Source: Phymorhynchus buccinoides (lineage: Eukaryota > Mollusca > Gastropoda > Neogastropoda > Raphitomidae). Taken from it: a stretch of DNA of 64,000 nt. Under the pieces are notes generated by a model. That model searched no databases. It worked only from the letters and a program-made list of their open reading frames with translations, and was not told where the DNA came from. The stretch lies in NCBI GenBank assembly GCA_017654935.2, contig CM065695.1, positions 30,513,167-30,577,166 of the forward strand, read 5' to 3'. Position 1 is the first letter of the stretch. Every line of letters starts with the position of its first letter. Both the position numbers and the translations under genes were made by a program. This document shows positions 23,701 to 33,858 of this stretch, piece after piece.

Positions 23701-25488
23701 ATGTCGTATGCACCCAAGCATGGACTCATCTATGTGTCTGTCTGTCTGTCTGTTTGTCTCTCTCCCTCTCATGTGTCCCTGTATACCAGAGCTTCAGATT
23801 GTCAGCAGGCCAAGGTCATTGACCCATTGTGATGATAATGTGGCCCCTCATTTTGTGCAGCCAGTCATCTGACCCACACAGTCTGCAATAAAATATAAGT
23901 TTAATACTACAGTGACACATCGCTGACCCATTATTTTGGAAATTGACCCATCATTATCTGCAATTAGGGGTCGTATGACCTATGAAGTTTAAAAACAATC
24001 TGAAGCTCTGCTTTAATTATGTAACCTGTTTTGGTCGTATTCTTTTTCATTGATTGCTCAGACAGTTTCTTGTCAAATGAATGCAGATCATGCGTCATGC
24101 TGTCAATATGTGCCTAACTAAGAAATATTTAGGCCCAGCATCGGTACATTTTTTGTCCAGACTGAGATCCCTGTGCCTTATAATTCGACTGATAATGTAC
24201 TGTAATAAGAGTATCATAACAAAATCTGAATTTTGTGTAAAATTTCTGGGGTGAGCCTTATCTTCTTCGCCTTAGGCAGCCAACTTCATCCAGTTGAAGA
24301 TTCTATAATAAGGTTTTAGGCAGCCAACTTCATCCAGTTGAAGATTCTATAATAAGGTTTTAGGCAGCCAACTTCATCCAGTTGAAGATTCTATAATAAG
24401 GTTTTAGGCAGCCAACTTCATCCAGTTGAAGATTCTATAATAAGGTTTTAGGCAGCCAACTTCATCCAGTTGAAGATTCTATAATAAGGTTTTATGCAGC
24501 CAACTTCATCCAGTTGAAGATTCTATAATACGGTTTTATGCAGCCAACTTCATCCAGTTGAAGATTCTATAATAAGGTTTTAGGCAGCCAACTTCATCCA
24601 GTTGAAGATTCTATAATAAGGTTTTAGGCAGCCAACTTCATCCAGTTGAAGATTCTATAATAAGGTTTTAGGCAGCCAACTTCATCCAGTTGAAGATTCT
24701 ATAATAAGGTTTTATGCAGCCAACTTCATCCAGTTGAAGATTCTATAATAAGGTTTTAGGCAGCCAACTTCATCCAGTTGAAGATTCTATAATAAGGTGC
24801 ACCTTATAGTCTGTAAAATTTGGAAGTTAGATACATTTTTGTTTCTATCACAAAGTTTTGTAAAGCTCTAAGAACTTGCTTTTAGCATGATTTTTATTTG
24901 CCGCTATATAAATGACATTTTATTATGATTACTGATATGATTAAGGGCATCCGGGAGATCACGAGCGACGACTTCTGCACCTTCCAGCTGGAGCTGAGCA
25001 AAGGGGCCAGCGTGACGGCCACCCTCAATGGCCTGCTCCCCGGCCAGTTCACCCACGAGGTGGTCCTGCTGGGTGACAAGGGCCGCCTCACCGTGCGGGG
25101 CAGCGACCTGTACGGGCAGAAGCGGGACCGCGTCAAGGAGGACCTGCTGCACTTCGACCCGGTCAACTTCAAGGACGTGGAGAGCTTCGGCATCGCGGAG
25201 GGCGTGCGTCGCGAGATCCCCACGCCGTACATGAAAGGCATGATCCGCATGATGGAGTGCGTGCGGGACGCCTTCGACCGCGTGGAGGAGCGGCAGGGCT
25301 GGCTGGCCGAGCCCCTGTCCGGCGCCGCCACCTTCGAGGACTCCTTCTACGTGCAGGCAGTGGTGGACGCCATCCGCCTGTCGTCCAAGTCCAAGGAGTG
25401 GGTCAGCGTCGTGCTTAAAGACCAGGAGACGGAGCCCAACCCCTTCCTGTCCGCAGCCATGCGCCGCAGCACCTTCTCCCTGCAGTGA
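20609..25488 (+). CDS. GFOD: Glucose-fructose oxidoreductase domain-containing protein (GFOD1/2 family), four coding exons
   Basis: CDS join(20609..20788, 21554..21835, 23196..23378, 24946..25488), 395 residues; vertebrate GFOD1/GFOD2 are about 385-390. The start MRKMLPGVGVFGT is collinear with the vertebrate start, and an in-frame TAG at 20573 lies 36 bases upstream. The N-terminal Rossmann domain shows GVGVFG (residues 7-12, GxGxxG), then DVDVVLISC (66-74) and ALGIGKHVLCG (86-96). The C-terminal sheet domain begins near residue 130 and includes CDEMMGGGALNVYG (169-182), TSDDFC and the ending AMRRSTFSLQ. The superfamily's catalytic EKP is C95-G96-S97-P98 here, and the usual D and H after GGG are V180 and N184, so dehydrogenase activity is doubtful. 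Vertebrate GFOD2 has been linked to extracellular matrix assembly; the role here is inferred. All junctions are phase 0 and GT-AG. Exons are far more GC-rich than the introns. Confidence 0.95.
21160..21512. mobile_element. Family E element split by the D insertion in GFOD intron 1
   Basis: Left piece up to 21226 (ACAAAATTGGAATTTTGTGT, GGGGGATGCGTCTT) and right piece from 21476 (TAAGGTGTGCCTTATTATAG, CTGAAAAGTACG) match uninterrupted E copies at 29690 and 51788. Confidence 0.5.
21227..21475 (-). mobile_element. Family D TTAA MITE in GFOD intron 1
   Basis: TTAA on both sides; ends are TTAACCGTTTTGCCGCCAGC and GGCGGTGAAAGGGTTAA, inverted copies of each other. The interior matches the other D copies in the window (about 240 bp). 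TTAA targets and CCCTTT termini are the hallmark of piggyBac-type elements. It sits inside an older family E element. Confidence 0.75.
21554..21835 (+). CDS. GFOD: GFOD coding exon 2 (residues 61-154)
   Basis: Acceptor GTGTGTGCAG precedes GTG CTG CTG CAC. The exon ends GAG GTC AAG before donor GTAGGT. It encodes the rest of the Rossmann fold, including SRYYPRLMS-like family sequence (ASRYYPRLMSVM) and LRFLPSVTRM. The position of the catalytic EKP motif reads G-S-P. Confidence 0.93.
21836..22517 (+). other. GFOD intron 2, proximal part
   Basis: AT-rich intron with no recognised coding or RNA feature. A segment near 22100-22200 weakly recalls a LINE C-terminal frame but is not convincing. Confidence 0.4.
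22518..23080 (-). repeat. 75-bp minisatellite, 8 copies, in GFOD intron 2, derived from family F MITE
   Basis: CACTTAAGACCT recurs at a 75-bp spacing (22534, 22609, 22684, 22759, 22835, 22910, 22985, 23060 approximately). Each unit, read on the minus strand, matches the interior of family F (AGGCAATGTCTCAGAGAAG-type sequence at 8780-8820). The unit is a multiple of three, so frames stay open, but this is intronic and not coding. Confidence 0.9.
23196..23378 (+). CDS. GFOD: GFOD coding exon 3 (residues 155-215)
   Basis: Acceptor CTGGCAG precedes GTG CAC TTT. The exon ends AGC ATC AAG before GTGGGC. It contains WMCDEMMGGGALNVYGSN and VIDLVTFLTG followed by KVHGMLKTY, matching the GFOD signature WICDELMGGGG...VDLLTHLTG...KVHGLLKTF. 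The residues normally supplying the catalytic Asp and His are Val180 and Asn184. Confidence 0.93.
23489..23696. mobile_element. Family K TTAA-bounded MITE in GFOD intron 3
   Basis: Begins TTAAAGATACACTGACGCAC and ends CTGGTGGATCTTTAA, imperfect inverted termini with TTAA at both ends. An inverted copy lies at 60136-60370. Kolobok and piggyBac superfamilies use TTAA targets; which one applies is not determined. Confidence 0.6.
23787..24010. mobile_element. Family J inverted-terminus element in GFOD intron 3
   Basis: Ends CAGAGCTTCAGATTGTC and AACAATCTGAAGCTCTG are inverted copies. A second copy at 31618-31865 shares the interior (ACCCATTATTTTGGAAA-like, TGCAATTAGGGGTC-like). Confidence 0.6.
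24049..24150 (-). repeat. Family A fragment in GFOD intron 3
   Basis: GCTCAGACAGTTTCTTGTCA and AAATATTTAGGCCCAGCA match the 3' part of family A on the minus strand. Confidence 0.6.
24160..24826. mobile_element. Family E element carrying a minisatellite, GFOD intron 3
   Basis: Left part CTGTGCCTTATAATTCGACT through GAATTTTGTGTAAAATTTCT and right part AAGGTGCACCTTATAGTCTG match the two ends of other E copies. The 44-bp array lies between them. Confidence 0.5.
24272..24796 (+). repeat. 44-bp minisatellite, about 12 copies, GFOD intron 3
   Basis: Unit begins TTTTAGGCAGCCAACTTCAT and ends GATTCTATAATAAGG. Units are nearly identical; single changes are TTTTAG/TTTTATG and AAGG/ACGG. Each contains CAACT...AGTTG and CTTCA...TGAAG inverted repeats. 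A related unexpanded sequence lies at 1765-1822 on the minus strand. Confidence 0.95.
24946..25488 (+). CDS. GFOD: GFOD terminal coding exon 4 (residues 216-395, stop TGA)
   Basis: Acceptor TATGATTAAG precedes GGC ATC CGG. The exon encodes GIREITSDDFCTFQ, HEVVLLGDKGRLTVRG, SDLYGQK, YMKGMIRMM, SFYVQAVVDAIRLSSKS and the C-terminus MRRSTFSLQ, then TGA at 25486-25488. The last codons (ACC TTC TCC CTG CAG TGA) are the first unit of the downstream 65-bp minisatellite. Confidence 0.95.
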   Translation, partial: GIREITSDDFCTFQLELSKGASVTATLNGLLPGQFTHEVVLLGDKGRLTVRGSDLYGQKRDRVKEDLLHFDPVNFKDVESFGIAEGVRREIPTPYMKGMIRMMECVRDAFDRVEERQGWLAEPLSGAATFEDSFYVQAVVDAIRLSSKSKEWVSVVLKDQETEPNPFLSAAMRRSTFSLQ

Positions 25489-26680
25489 CACCCCCGGGGA
25501 GAGGGGGGAGGGGTGTGAGTGACTGTTCTGGTTCTGGGTGTGGCCTTCTCCCTGCAATGACACCCCGGGGAGAGGGGTGTGAGTTACTGTTCTGGGTGTG
25601 GGTGTGGCCTTCTCCCTGCAGTGACACCCCGGGGAGAGGGGGGAGGGGTGTGAGTGACTGTTCTGGGTGTGGCCTTCTCCCTGCAGTGACACCCCGGGGA
25701 GAGGGGTGAGGGGTGTGAGTTCTGGTTCTGGGTGTGGCCTTCTCCCTGCAGTGACACCCCGGGGAGAGGGGGGAGGGGTGTGAGTGACTGTTCTGGGTGT
25801 GGCCTTCTCCCTGCAGTGACACCCCGGGGAGAGGGGGGAGGGGTGTGAGTGACTGTTCTGGGTGTGGCCTTCTCCCTGCAGTGACACCCCGGGGAGAGGG
25901 GGGAGGGGTGTGAGTGACTGTTCTGGGTGTGGCCTTCTCCCTGCAGTGACACCCCGGGGAGAGGGGGGAGGGGTGTGAGTGACTGTTCTGGGTGTGGCCT
26001 TCTCCCTGCAGTGACACCCCGGGGAGAGGGGTGTGAGGGTTCTGGGTGTGAGTGACTGTTCTGGGTGTGGCCTTCTCCCTGCAGTGACACCCCGGGGAGA
26101 GGGGTGTGAGTTACTGTTCTGGGTGTGGCCTTCTCCCTGCAGTGACACCCCGGGGAGAGGGGGGAGGGGTGTGAGTGACTGTTCTGGGTGTGGCCTTCTC
26201 CCTGCAGTGACACCCCGGGGAGAGGGGGGAGGGGTGTGAGTGACTGTTCTGGGTGTGGCCTTCTCCCTGCAGTGACACCCCGGGGAGAGGGGGGAGGGGT
26301 GTGAGTGACTGTTCTGGGTGTGGCCTTCTCCCTGCAGTGACACCCCGGGGAGAGGGGGGAGGGGTGTGAGTGACTGTTCTGGGTGTGGCCTTCTCCCTGC
26401 AGTGACACCCCGGGGAGAGGGGGGAGGGGTGTGAGTGACTGTTCTGGGTGTGGCCTTCTCCCTGCAGTGACACCCCGGGGAGAGGGGGGAGGGGTGTGAG
26501 TGACTGTTCTGGGTGTGGCCTTCTCCCTGCAGTAACACCCCGGGGAGAGGGGTGTGAGTTACTGTTCTGGGTGTGGCCTTCTCCCTGCAGTGACACCCCG
26601 GGGAGAGGGGGGAGGGGTGTGAGTGACTGTTCTGGGTGTGGCCTTCTCCCTGCAGTGACGCTCCAGGGAGGCAGGGATGG
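25472..26680 (+). repeat. 65-bp minisatellite grown from the GFOD stop-codon region, about 19 copies
   Basis: CCTTCTCCCTGCAGTGACAC recurs about every 65 bp. The first copy is the last codons and TGA of GFOD; the last, diverged copy is near 26640. Each unit holds a pyrimidine tract plus CAG resembling a 3' splice site, a GTGTGAGT resembling a 5' splice site, and G runs (GGGGAGAGGGGGGAGGGG). The array is probably in the 3' UTR or just beyond. Long minus-strand frames here are artefacts of the repeat. Confidence 0.95.
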
Positions 26681-26829
26681 GAGGGGTATATGTGTGCGAG
26701 TCACTGTTCTGGGCGAGGATACCTAACGCAACTACTACACAAGTTTGATGACAGTGCGGTGTACATGGTCTGGCAAGGTGATTTGTGTGAGTGAGCTGAT
26801 TGAAGATTTTGTTGTGAGTTCCACTTGTG

Positions 26830-27440
26830 GAGTGTGAGGAGGAAGTTCTTGACTTCTTTTTTTTGTGCCCTACGATTGGTGAGAGTTTGTGAATGATCTG
26901 CATACATGTAATATAAGGTGAAGTGGGTTGATGAGAACATTTTGTGAGCTGAAGCATTTAATGAGGAAGTTAAAGATCTTGAGTCCATAGGCTTAAGCAG
27001 AGTGAAGATTGCTGACGGTTTGGTATGAATGATCTGCAGTTACTTGTGCGGTGGCAGGAACATTTTATGGTTCATGAGATGTTTGGAGTTCTGGGTTCTC
27101 TGGCTTATGGTTGCTGAGAGTATGGTGTGAAACGTCTGGTGAATGATGATGATGATGTCCTACAAATGAGTTGAGAAGATTTTGCGAGTTGAAATGCTTG
27201 ATGAAGAACATTTTGTGAGTTGAAATGATTGATGAAGAACATTTTGTGAGTTGAAATGCTTGATGAAGAACATTTTGTGAGTTGAAATGCTTGATGAAGA
27301 ACATTTTGTGAGTTGAACTGAAGCGGTAGACGAGGGGAGTGTTGAGTCCATGTCTCACGATTGCTGAAAGTTTGGTGTGAATGATCTTCAGGTTGCAATA
27401 CAGACTACTGATCAGAACATTTGGTGAGTTCAAAAGCTAG
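26830..27440 (+). repeat. Degenerate repeat region with a 31-bp tandem core
   Basis: GAAGAACATTTTGTGAGTTG recurs every 31 bp at 27204-27320. Around it, diverged blocks with GTGTGAATGATCT and GATTGCTGAAAG recur. Confidence 0.8.
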
Positions 27441-27509
27441 TTGAGCAGGTTGAAGGTGTTGATAAATGTGGCTGATGGTTGTTCTGGAGAATGAGAATGA
27501 TTCCAGTTA

Positions 27510-28140
27510 CAGGGTTCGTACAGGGTCCTTGAAACCTTGAAAAGTACTGGAAAATTGACATGGCCTTTTCCAGGGCTTGAAAAGTGCTTGGAAAAACAGC
27601 AAAGGCCCCAAGACTTCTGGAAAAGTCCTGGAATTTCAAAATCGTCTGACCACGTCCTTAATCTCAATCCATCAAAGTCAAAATCTCTCCTCCACCAAAA
27701 AATAATTGAAGGTTAAAACTAAATTCAAATAAAAAAAAAAAAAAACCTTTTAAGGTCATACCGATATCGCGGTCATAGCAGACGACATTTGCGCGAGTTG
27801 TCTGCCGCTGAAGTTACTTCCCTTTGCCGTACTTCCGTTTTCCAACAAAATGGAGACTGCATTTTCAACGATGTTTGGCTGCAAAAAAAAAGAATATCAG
27901 ATCTGGTTAGCTAGCTGAAAGCTAGCTGCACAGTGTGCAAAAAGAACTTTGACATCACCAGCATGGACAAGAGTGCTGTAAAAAGCCATTGTCATGGCCA
28001 GAAGCACAAGCAACTCAGGCGGGAACGAAACCGACATTGACCAGTATGCCAGATTGAGTCCTTGAATTGTAGTAAACTGGTCCTGGAAAAGTCCTGGAAT
28101 AGTCCTGGAATTTTTTTGACACAGATCTGTACGAACCCTG
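27510..28140. mobile_element. hAT-like element with zinc-finger remnant
   Basis: CAGGGTTCGTACAG and CTGTACGAACCCTG are perfect inverted termini of hAT type. Next to each are GTCCTTGAAA / GTCCTGGAA repeats. The interior holds a short BED-like coding remnant at 27918-28040. Confidence 0.75.
27918..28040 (+). pseudogene. BED/C2H2 zinc-finger remnant of a hAT-type transposase
   Basis: Forty codons then TGA. The frame reads KASCTVCKKNFDITSM, then KSHCHGQKHK, giving C-x2-C and H-x5-H spacing like BED fingers at the N-terminus of hAT transposases. An in-frame stop directly upstream and the lack of any catalytic domain show it is a relic. Confidence 0.5.
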
Positions 28141-28677
28141 CAGTGAGTTACTGATTTAGTGGCTGTGGTAATGGGTGTGTAGCTGAACTGTGTAACTGAA
28201 GGTGTGAACCGATTTTAGTCATTGTTCCAAGAGAGCGTGCGCATGTATCCATGGTTGTGGCTTCCTGTATGCAGACACTTGAAAAATAATCAAGAAAAAA
28301 GAACCGTAGCATTTTTAACACTTGTTTATTATATTTTTCTCTCGAGGTGCAGAACAGTTTGTTTTGTCAGGCCTTTCCGTAACTGACAGAAATCTCAAAT
28401 GGAATATCTGAAACTGTTTCAGATATTTGTTTGAGACAAATGAGGAGAAAGTTATATTTAATGATCTTCTGCGATCATCCTGCATACCCTCATACCTGCA
28501 CTCTTCTTCATTCTTGAGAAAGAGAGATGGGGGTAGGGGTGGTGGGGGGTGGGTGAAAATAACACTTAAGAGCAAGAGAGGGTTACTTAGCAGGGGTGCG
28601 TTGGGTATCAGTGCAGTCAGCCCTAGTAAGATGAATAGGTTTATGATTTATACTTGTAAAGTTGGACATTACTATAT
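28141..28677. other. No recognised feature
   Basis: AT-rich; a G-rich stretch at 28525-28555. Confidence 0.35.
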
Positions 28678-29252
28678 CAGGGTTCATAGCAGTTGGGAAA
28701 GTTTGGGAAGGTTTGGAGAAAATAGACTTCATTTTCAAGGCCCATGAAAGTTTGTGAAAAATGAAAAACCAAGAGTAGTGTCTTTGAAAGTTTGTGAATT
28801 TTGATCTACTGTTAAATCTTCATCAATCTGCCCCCCAAATCGCCCAGGACCATAATTTTGAATCATCGTGCCAAGATTTTTTTTTTATAATTATGAAATA
28901 AAATGAATATTTTGATGCATACGATCGGTGCGACTTACTTTCGATTTTTAACCGGAATTGACGCGAGTTGCTTCCCTTTAAAAACATCCGGGTCTTTACG
29001 CGTGCCGCGTAAAATGCCGGGCAAATGTGTCTTCAGTGACCTTTGACTCGAAAATTCTGCATATAAAGTATGGCTGCGAAAGGATGCAACCAACAAGCGC
29101 TCAGCATATTGTGCGGCTTGCCGAAAAACCTTCGATGTGGGATCAATGGGAGGAGGAGGAGTCATCAGCCATAGTAAAGTGGGTTTTGAAAACCCTAAAG
29201 TTGGGCTTTGAAAGTTTGGGAAAATTAGGATCCTGTTTGGCTATGAACCCTG
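28678..29252. mobile_element. hAT-like non-autonomous element
   Basis: CAGGGTTCATAGC and GCTATGAACCCTG termini; GAAAGTTTGGGAA-type subterminal repeats at both ends. Flanks are TA-rich (TACTATAT / TATATATT). Confidence 0.75.
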
Positions 29253-29689
29253 TATATATTATATATATATAAATAAATGATTGTGCAGATCTGTGATTAC
29301 ATATTAGAACCAAAGTAATAATCAAAATCGCATGTCTTGGAAGCTAGACCAAGAAATGGTAAACTTCAAGTGACTGTTAAATGAATACTATTAGCAAATA
29401 TATTTTAAATTCTGGTTTCTATGTTAATTGGGACTCTTAGAACTTTAGCTCCGTAAATTTTGAAACTGAAAGCAAAACGTCAATTTATGCAAAAATTCCA
29501 TTTTGTCTGGTTTTCTCATGAACAGTCACATATAATTTATGCAATAATCTAGAACAATCATGTTGACAAAAAGAAAAACAACAGAAACTTGAGAAAAGTT
29601 CTGTAGTATGAAGAAACTTGCTAAATGAGCTTAACTTGATTACAATTTTGTTTCGGACTTTAAGGAGATACTTTTTTTCTCTCCCAGAG

Positions 29690-29813
29690 GGAGGCCTTAT
29701 AATATGAATACTAATAATAGTAAGAAAACATAACAACAAAATCTTAATTTTGTGTCAAATTTGGGGGATGCACGTTATAGTAAGGTGCGCCTTGTATTCT
29801 GAAAAGTACAGTA
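29690..29813. mobile_element. Family E element
   Basis: CAAAATCTTAATTTTGTGTC, GGGGGATGCACGTTATAG and GTGCGCCTTGTATTCTGAAA match other E copies. Confidence 0.55.
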
Positions 29814-30438
29814 ATCCACAGCCTTTCTAAGCATTTTAGGTTTTCACTATTTCAGTCCTTAGGTTTTTATAAAAATTTTAAAAGATTGAATCAGGTTTGA
29901 GTTAATTCATAATGAACCTTAAAAAGAGAAAAAAAGCTACTGTTGGGAACTGATGTATAGGTGAATTGTGATGGGAACAAAATGTTTCCAAGGTATGATA
30001 AATATAATGTGGGATGGATGGACATTAACCTTCATAGGCATAGACAAAAGACTTGCATTCCAGTGTCACAGACCTCATAGCAACTGTGTGTGTGTGTGTG
30101 TGTTTTAAAAATATGAAATTGACTATGTCCGCTTGCCTAACACATAACCATACAAAAATCCTTTTTTCTTCTCTCCTCCAAAACCCCCCCTCCCCCCTCC
30201 CCCACCCTACCAGAATTCACAAGGGCTAACGTTGCGTAGCGTGAACGCAAATCGGCAAAAACGGTACTAAGAAACACATTTCGCCGACGTTTGCCCAAAA
30301 CGTTTTGTGGCTGTCATCGAGGTTTCTTCTAACTTCACCCTTTAAACCCGTAACCCACCCTTTTCCACTGCCTTCTATTTTATTCCTTCATTATTTCCTC
30401 TCTGCAAGGCATAGATCTACTGGTGGACTCCACTATAA
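29814..30438. other. No recognised gene; TG and C-rich patches
   Basis: Short (TG)n at 30085-30102 and a C-rich patch at 30183-30208. Confidence 0.35.
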
Positions 30439-30666
30439 ACAAAATACCACCTTTTCAGAAAATTTAGAATTGGAGAGACCAAAGCATGCCCATGCGGAGC
30501 AGACCTCATGAATGTAGAGCATGTTCTTCAACATTGCCCAGTCCACAATGTCCCCAGACAAGAAATGTGGCCAGACCCAACACCACTGAGGGAAAAGCTG
30601 CACGGAAACGTAGCCAATCTCCAGGCGACTGCTGCATTCGTGCGGGCTGCTGGCATCTCCATCTGA
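30439..30666 (+). pseudogene. LINE ORF2 C-terminal fragment
   Basis: In frame it reads KYHLFRKFRIGETKACPCGA, then NVEHVLQHCP and ends AAGISI and TGA. This is the CxC...H...C tail typical of I/Jockey-group non-LTR retrotransposons. It is followed by GACGAAGAAGAAGAAGA, a simple tail. The 5' part is missing. A homologous stretch is on the minus strand at 38690-39012. Confidence 0.7.
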
Positions 30667-30905
30667 TGTGATTGACGAAGAAGAAGAAGACTAAACAAAG
30701 TTTAGCCCAACATGCTGGAACAGCAGAAGTCCCCTCTTCTATCTCAAGACTCAACACTCAAAACTTTTTATTATCTCATACATGATAAATGATTTCTTCT
30801 GTCTGTCGGTCCTAGTTGGAAACGTCAAACTGGCATACAAGAAGTTCCAAGACTCCAGAATTTTAGGTGTGAGCCAAAGGTAAAAAGCATTATTCAACAG
30901 GACTG

Positions 30906-31141
30906 TTAACCCTTTCACCACCAATGTCACATTTTTGCACCACAATGGTTTAACACCCATGTCACTAAAAAGCATCAAATCAGGGCCTGTTATGTGAAGA
31001 CCCTATTTTTGTCATTTTGGGAAGTAAGGATAGGCCTAATGTTATGCATGTCACAAAGGAATTTGCAATATTGCAGATTTTTTTCTCTCTGTGACTTGGG
31101 ATATTTTTTGGCTGAAAAATGGCTGGCAGCGAAAGGGTTAA
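30906..31141 (+). mobile_element. Family D TTAA MITE
   Basis: TTAACCCTTTCACCACCAAT to GGCAGCGAAAGGGTTAA, TTAA both ends. Confidence 0.8.
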
Positions 31142-31617
31142 GGAAAATCTGCCCAGCTCATCCCAAAGATTAGAAACTTGAACATATTAACGAATTGTTT
31201 AGTTTTTTTGTTTTTGTTTTAATTTTGTGATCTGTTGACTTTCGTACTCAATTAATTTATAGCTTTCGCTTTTGTGTTACTTTAAAAGCTTTACTTTACT
31301 TCTTTTGTCATTGAGCAAAAATCAAAATAACAAGAGATCTGTTGGGAAACTTTGTACTTTTTTCACCGTACTTTTGTTATTAAAATACTTCAACTGAACA
31401 AGAGATTGAGATTGAATAATGATAAATGATATTAATTACTTTATTTTTCACAGATGAAGATTTATACAAAAAAATGATTTTTTTTCTTATGTGCCCTTTG
31501 AAAAGAAATGTTTTTGGTTTTTAAATTAGTGAGAAACTTGTCTCCTTTTGCTTTTTTACTATTGTTTACTTGTATTCATGTCTCTGTTTTGGTTTATTTT
31601 TGCTTTTAAAGTGATCC
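31142..31617. other. No recognised feature
   Basis: Very AT-rich, T-run-rich sequence. Confidence 0.4.
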
Positions 31618-31865
31618 CGAACTTCGGATTGTCAGGGGGCCTAGGTCAATGACCTGTACTGACCTGTCCTTTTGTGCAGCCATGACTCATGAAGTTTGCA
31701 CTAGAATTTAAGTTTGACATGAAGTTTGCAATAAAATTTAAGTTTGACATGAAGTTTGCAATAACATTTAAGTTTGATTCTACACTGGTCTATTAGTTTG
31801 GAAACTGACTCATTATTTTTTTGCAATCAAGGGTCATGAAGTTTGAAAACAATCTGAAGTTCTGG
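31618..31865. mobile_element. Family J element with internal 30-bp tandem repeat
   Basis: Ends CGAACTTCGGATTGTCAG and AACAATCTGAAGTTCTGG. AGTTTGACATGAAGTTTGCA is repeated three times at 31695-31775. Confidence 0.6.
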
Positions 31866-32540
31866 ACTGATCATTTGGAATGTCTGTTTTTTTCCCTCTG
31901 CTTTTGCGATACCGATGCAGAAAGAGGATCTGAGTGGTGGGAACAGCATAGACATGGCACACATTTTATCAATCGTCCCTTTGGACCTGTTTGTTTTGGG
32001 TTGTTTTTTTCAGTCTGGAATTCTTGTGTTATTAACAGAAACCCACATTGTGTTCAGTTTGTTGATATTGTATAATGTAGATTATTGACAAAGCAAACTT
32101 ATGAAGTGAAGCGCGTGTTATGTTGCTTTCTTTGTGTGTGTAGTTTGATGAATACTTTATAGCTTAAATTGTTAAAAAAAATTCCCTTTACTACGCATGA
32201 TTTATCAGACGAGACAAAAGCATTTTTTTCTGGGGAGTTGACAATTATGATATTCAATTTTCTTTTGCTGGGTCATATTTTTACATCTTCAAAATTTAAG
32301 AAAGAAGAAATTACAGCAGGGATAATAGAGTTTGGATTTGACTTTGCAAATAATGTTGCTAATGCTGATGTTTAGTGATGATGATATCAGAAAAGATGAT
32401 GTGTCAGGTATCATGGTTCCTGAAAACGTACAGATTGTGCGTATTCATGCACACAACCTCTCAAATCACCCCTTAGAATCTCAAGCCATGCGTTAAATTT
32501 ACCCCCTTTTAAAATCTCAAGTAGGGGGTGAGATGATGCA
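31866..32540. other. No recognised feature
   Basis: AT-rich; no supported gene. Confidence 0.35.
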
Positions 32541-32782
32541 TTAACCCTTTCATCGCCACTGTCGCCTCTTGGCACCACAATGATTTAACACCCAGGTCAC
32601 TGAAAGGCATCAAATGAGGGTCTGCTACCCCTTATGTTTTTCATTTTGGGAGGTAAGGACAGGCCCTAATTTATGCATGTCGTGTAGAGGAATCCCCAAT
32701 ATTGCAGACGAAATCTGTTCTGTACCCGGGTAAGTTTAATGGTAAATTTTGGCTGAGGAGTGGCTAGCGTTGAAAGGGTTAA
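32541..32782 (+). mobile_element. Family D TTAA MITE
   Basis: TTAACCCTTTCATCGCCACT to TAGCGTTGAAAGGGTTAA, TTAA both ends. Confidence 0.8.
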
Positions 32783-32930
32783 AGTGGTGGTTCCTGCATT
32801 AACACAGTCGATATTTTCCACAAAGCAAACAACGTTGCTCACATTTTCAGTTATCTGCTCGGCCTTGGAATCAAGGCTCCTGCCACAAGCTGGAGTCACT
32901 AGTCTGGTTCTGCACGACAGTACATATATA

Positions 32931-33343
32931 TGTGACCCAGCACCACAAAAGGGACATTAAGTCGCTGGGCTAGTTTCTCACAAAAGGCTTGCAAAGTCAA
33001 AAATGTCATTTTTTGTGTCAATTTTGAGGATGTTTGTGTTCTCTAACACCTTATCTTTCATATCTATAAAGGATAATCTTTAATATGGTCTCTAAATGCT
33101 CTTAAAAGCAATTTAAAATGAGTAGGTCAATGCACTTTCTACAGCTAGGCTAGACTTTAAACTGTGTTTTCTCAAAATGGCCGACGCTCACCCTACTAAC
33201 TTTAAATGCTCATAACTCTGGAACGGAAAAAGATACAAGAATGGTTCTTGTATCATTAGAAAGAGAATTGTCTGAAGTTTTCAACTGTATAATTTTCTCA
33301 GAATGGTCAGTTTGACATGTCCCTTTCGTGGTGCTGGGTCACA
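32931..33343. mobile_element. Family L MITE with 27-bp inverted termini
   Basis: TGTGACCCAGCACCACAAAA and its inverse GTGGTGCTGGGTCACA; TATATA lies on both sides. The interior is non-coding. Confidence 0.85.
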
Positions 33344-33483
33344 TATATATCCCTAATTGTTGAAAGCTCATTGCTCGTTGGTAGGTCTACCCTTTTCTCA
33401 AGGTAATTTTTTTCCTGTATTGATTGATTCACTCTGACAGAATGTTTGATTTTGGGAGTAATTCCACAGAGTAAATAAGACCA

Positions 33484-33738
33484 CATATATATATATATAT
33501 ATATATTTCTCCTCGAAATATTGGGAAAGAAATAACCAGCTTGTTTGCCTTTCTGTTTTTTGTTCGATATATATATATCTGAGGTTCACAAATAAAGACA
33601 TTGGACACAGAAAAGCTTTATCAAAGCAAACTATATATATATATATATCTGTCTGTCCCGCGTCCAAGGCCAAAAGCCGAAATATTGGGAATAGTCTACA
33701 TTCTTTCTTGTTAGTTTTCATTCTCTTTTTTTGTTCTG

Positions 33739-33774
<36 letters not shown>

Positions 33775-33806
33775 TGCTTTGATAAAACTTTTTTTTTTTT
33801 TTTTAT

Positions 33807-33852
<46 letters not shown>
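33484..33852. repeat. (TA)n tracts with inverted TTTGCTTTGATAAA pair
   Basis: Several (TA)n runs. TTTATCAAAGCAAACTATAT (33608) is mirrored by ATATAGTTTGCTTTGATAAA (33766). GAAATATTGGGAA occurs twice. Confidence 0.8.

Positions 33853-33858
<6 letters not shown>

Noticed and set aside
24904..26538. 544-codon minus-strand open frame
   Set aside because: It is antisense to GFOD exon 4 and then runs through the 65-bp minisatellite; the repeated proline/histidine text is a by-product of the array.
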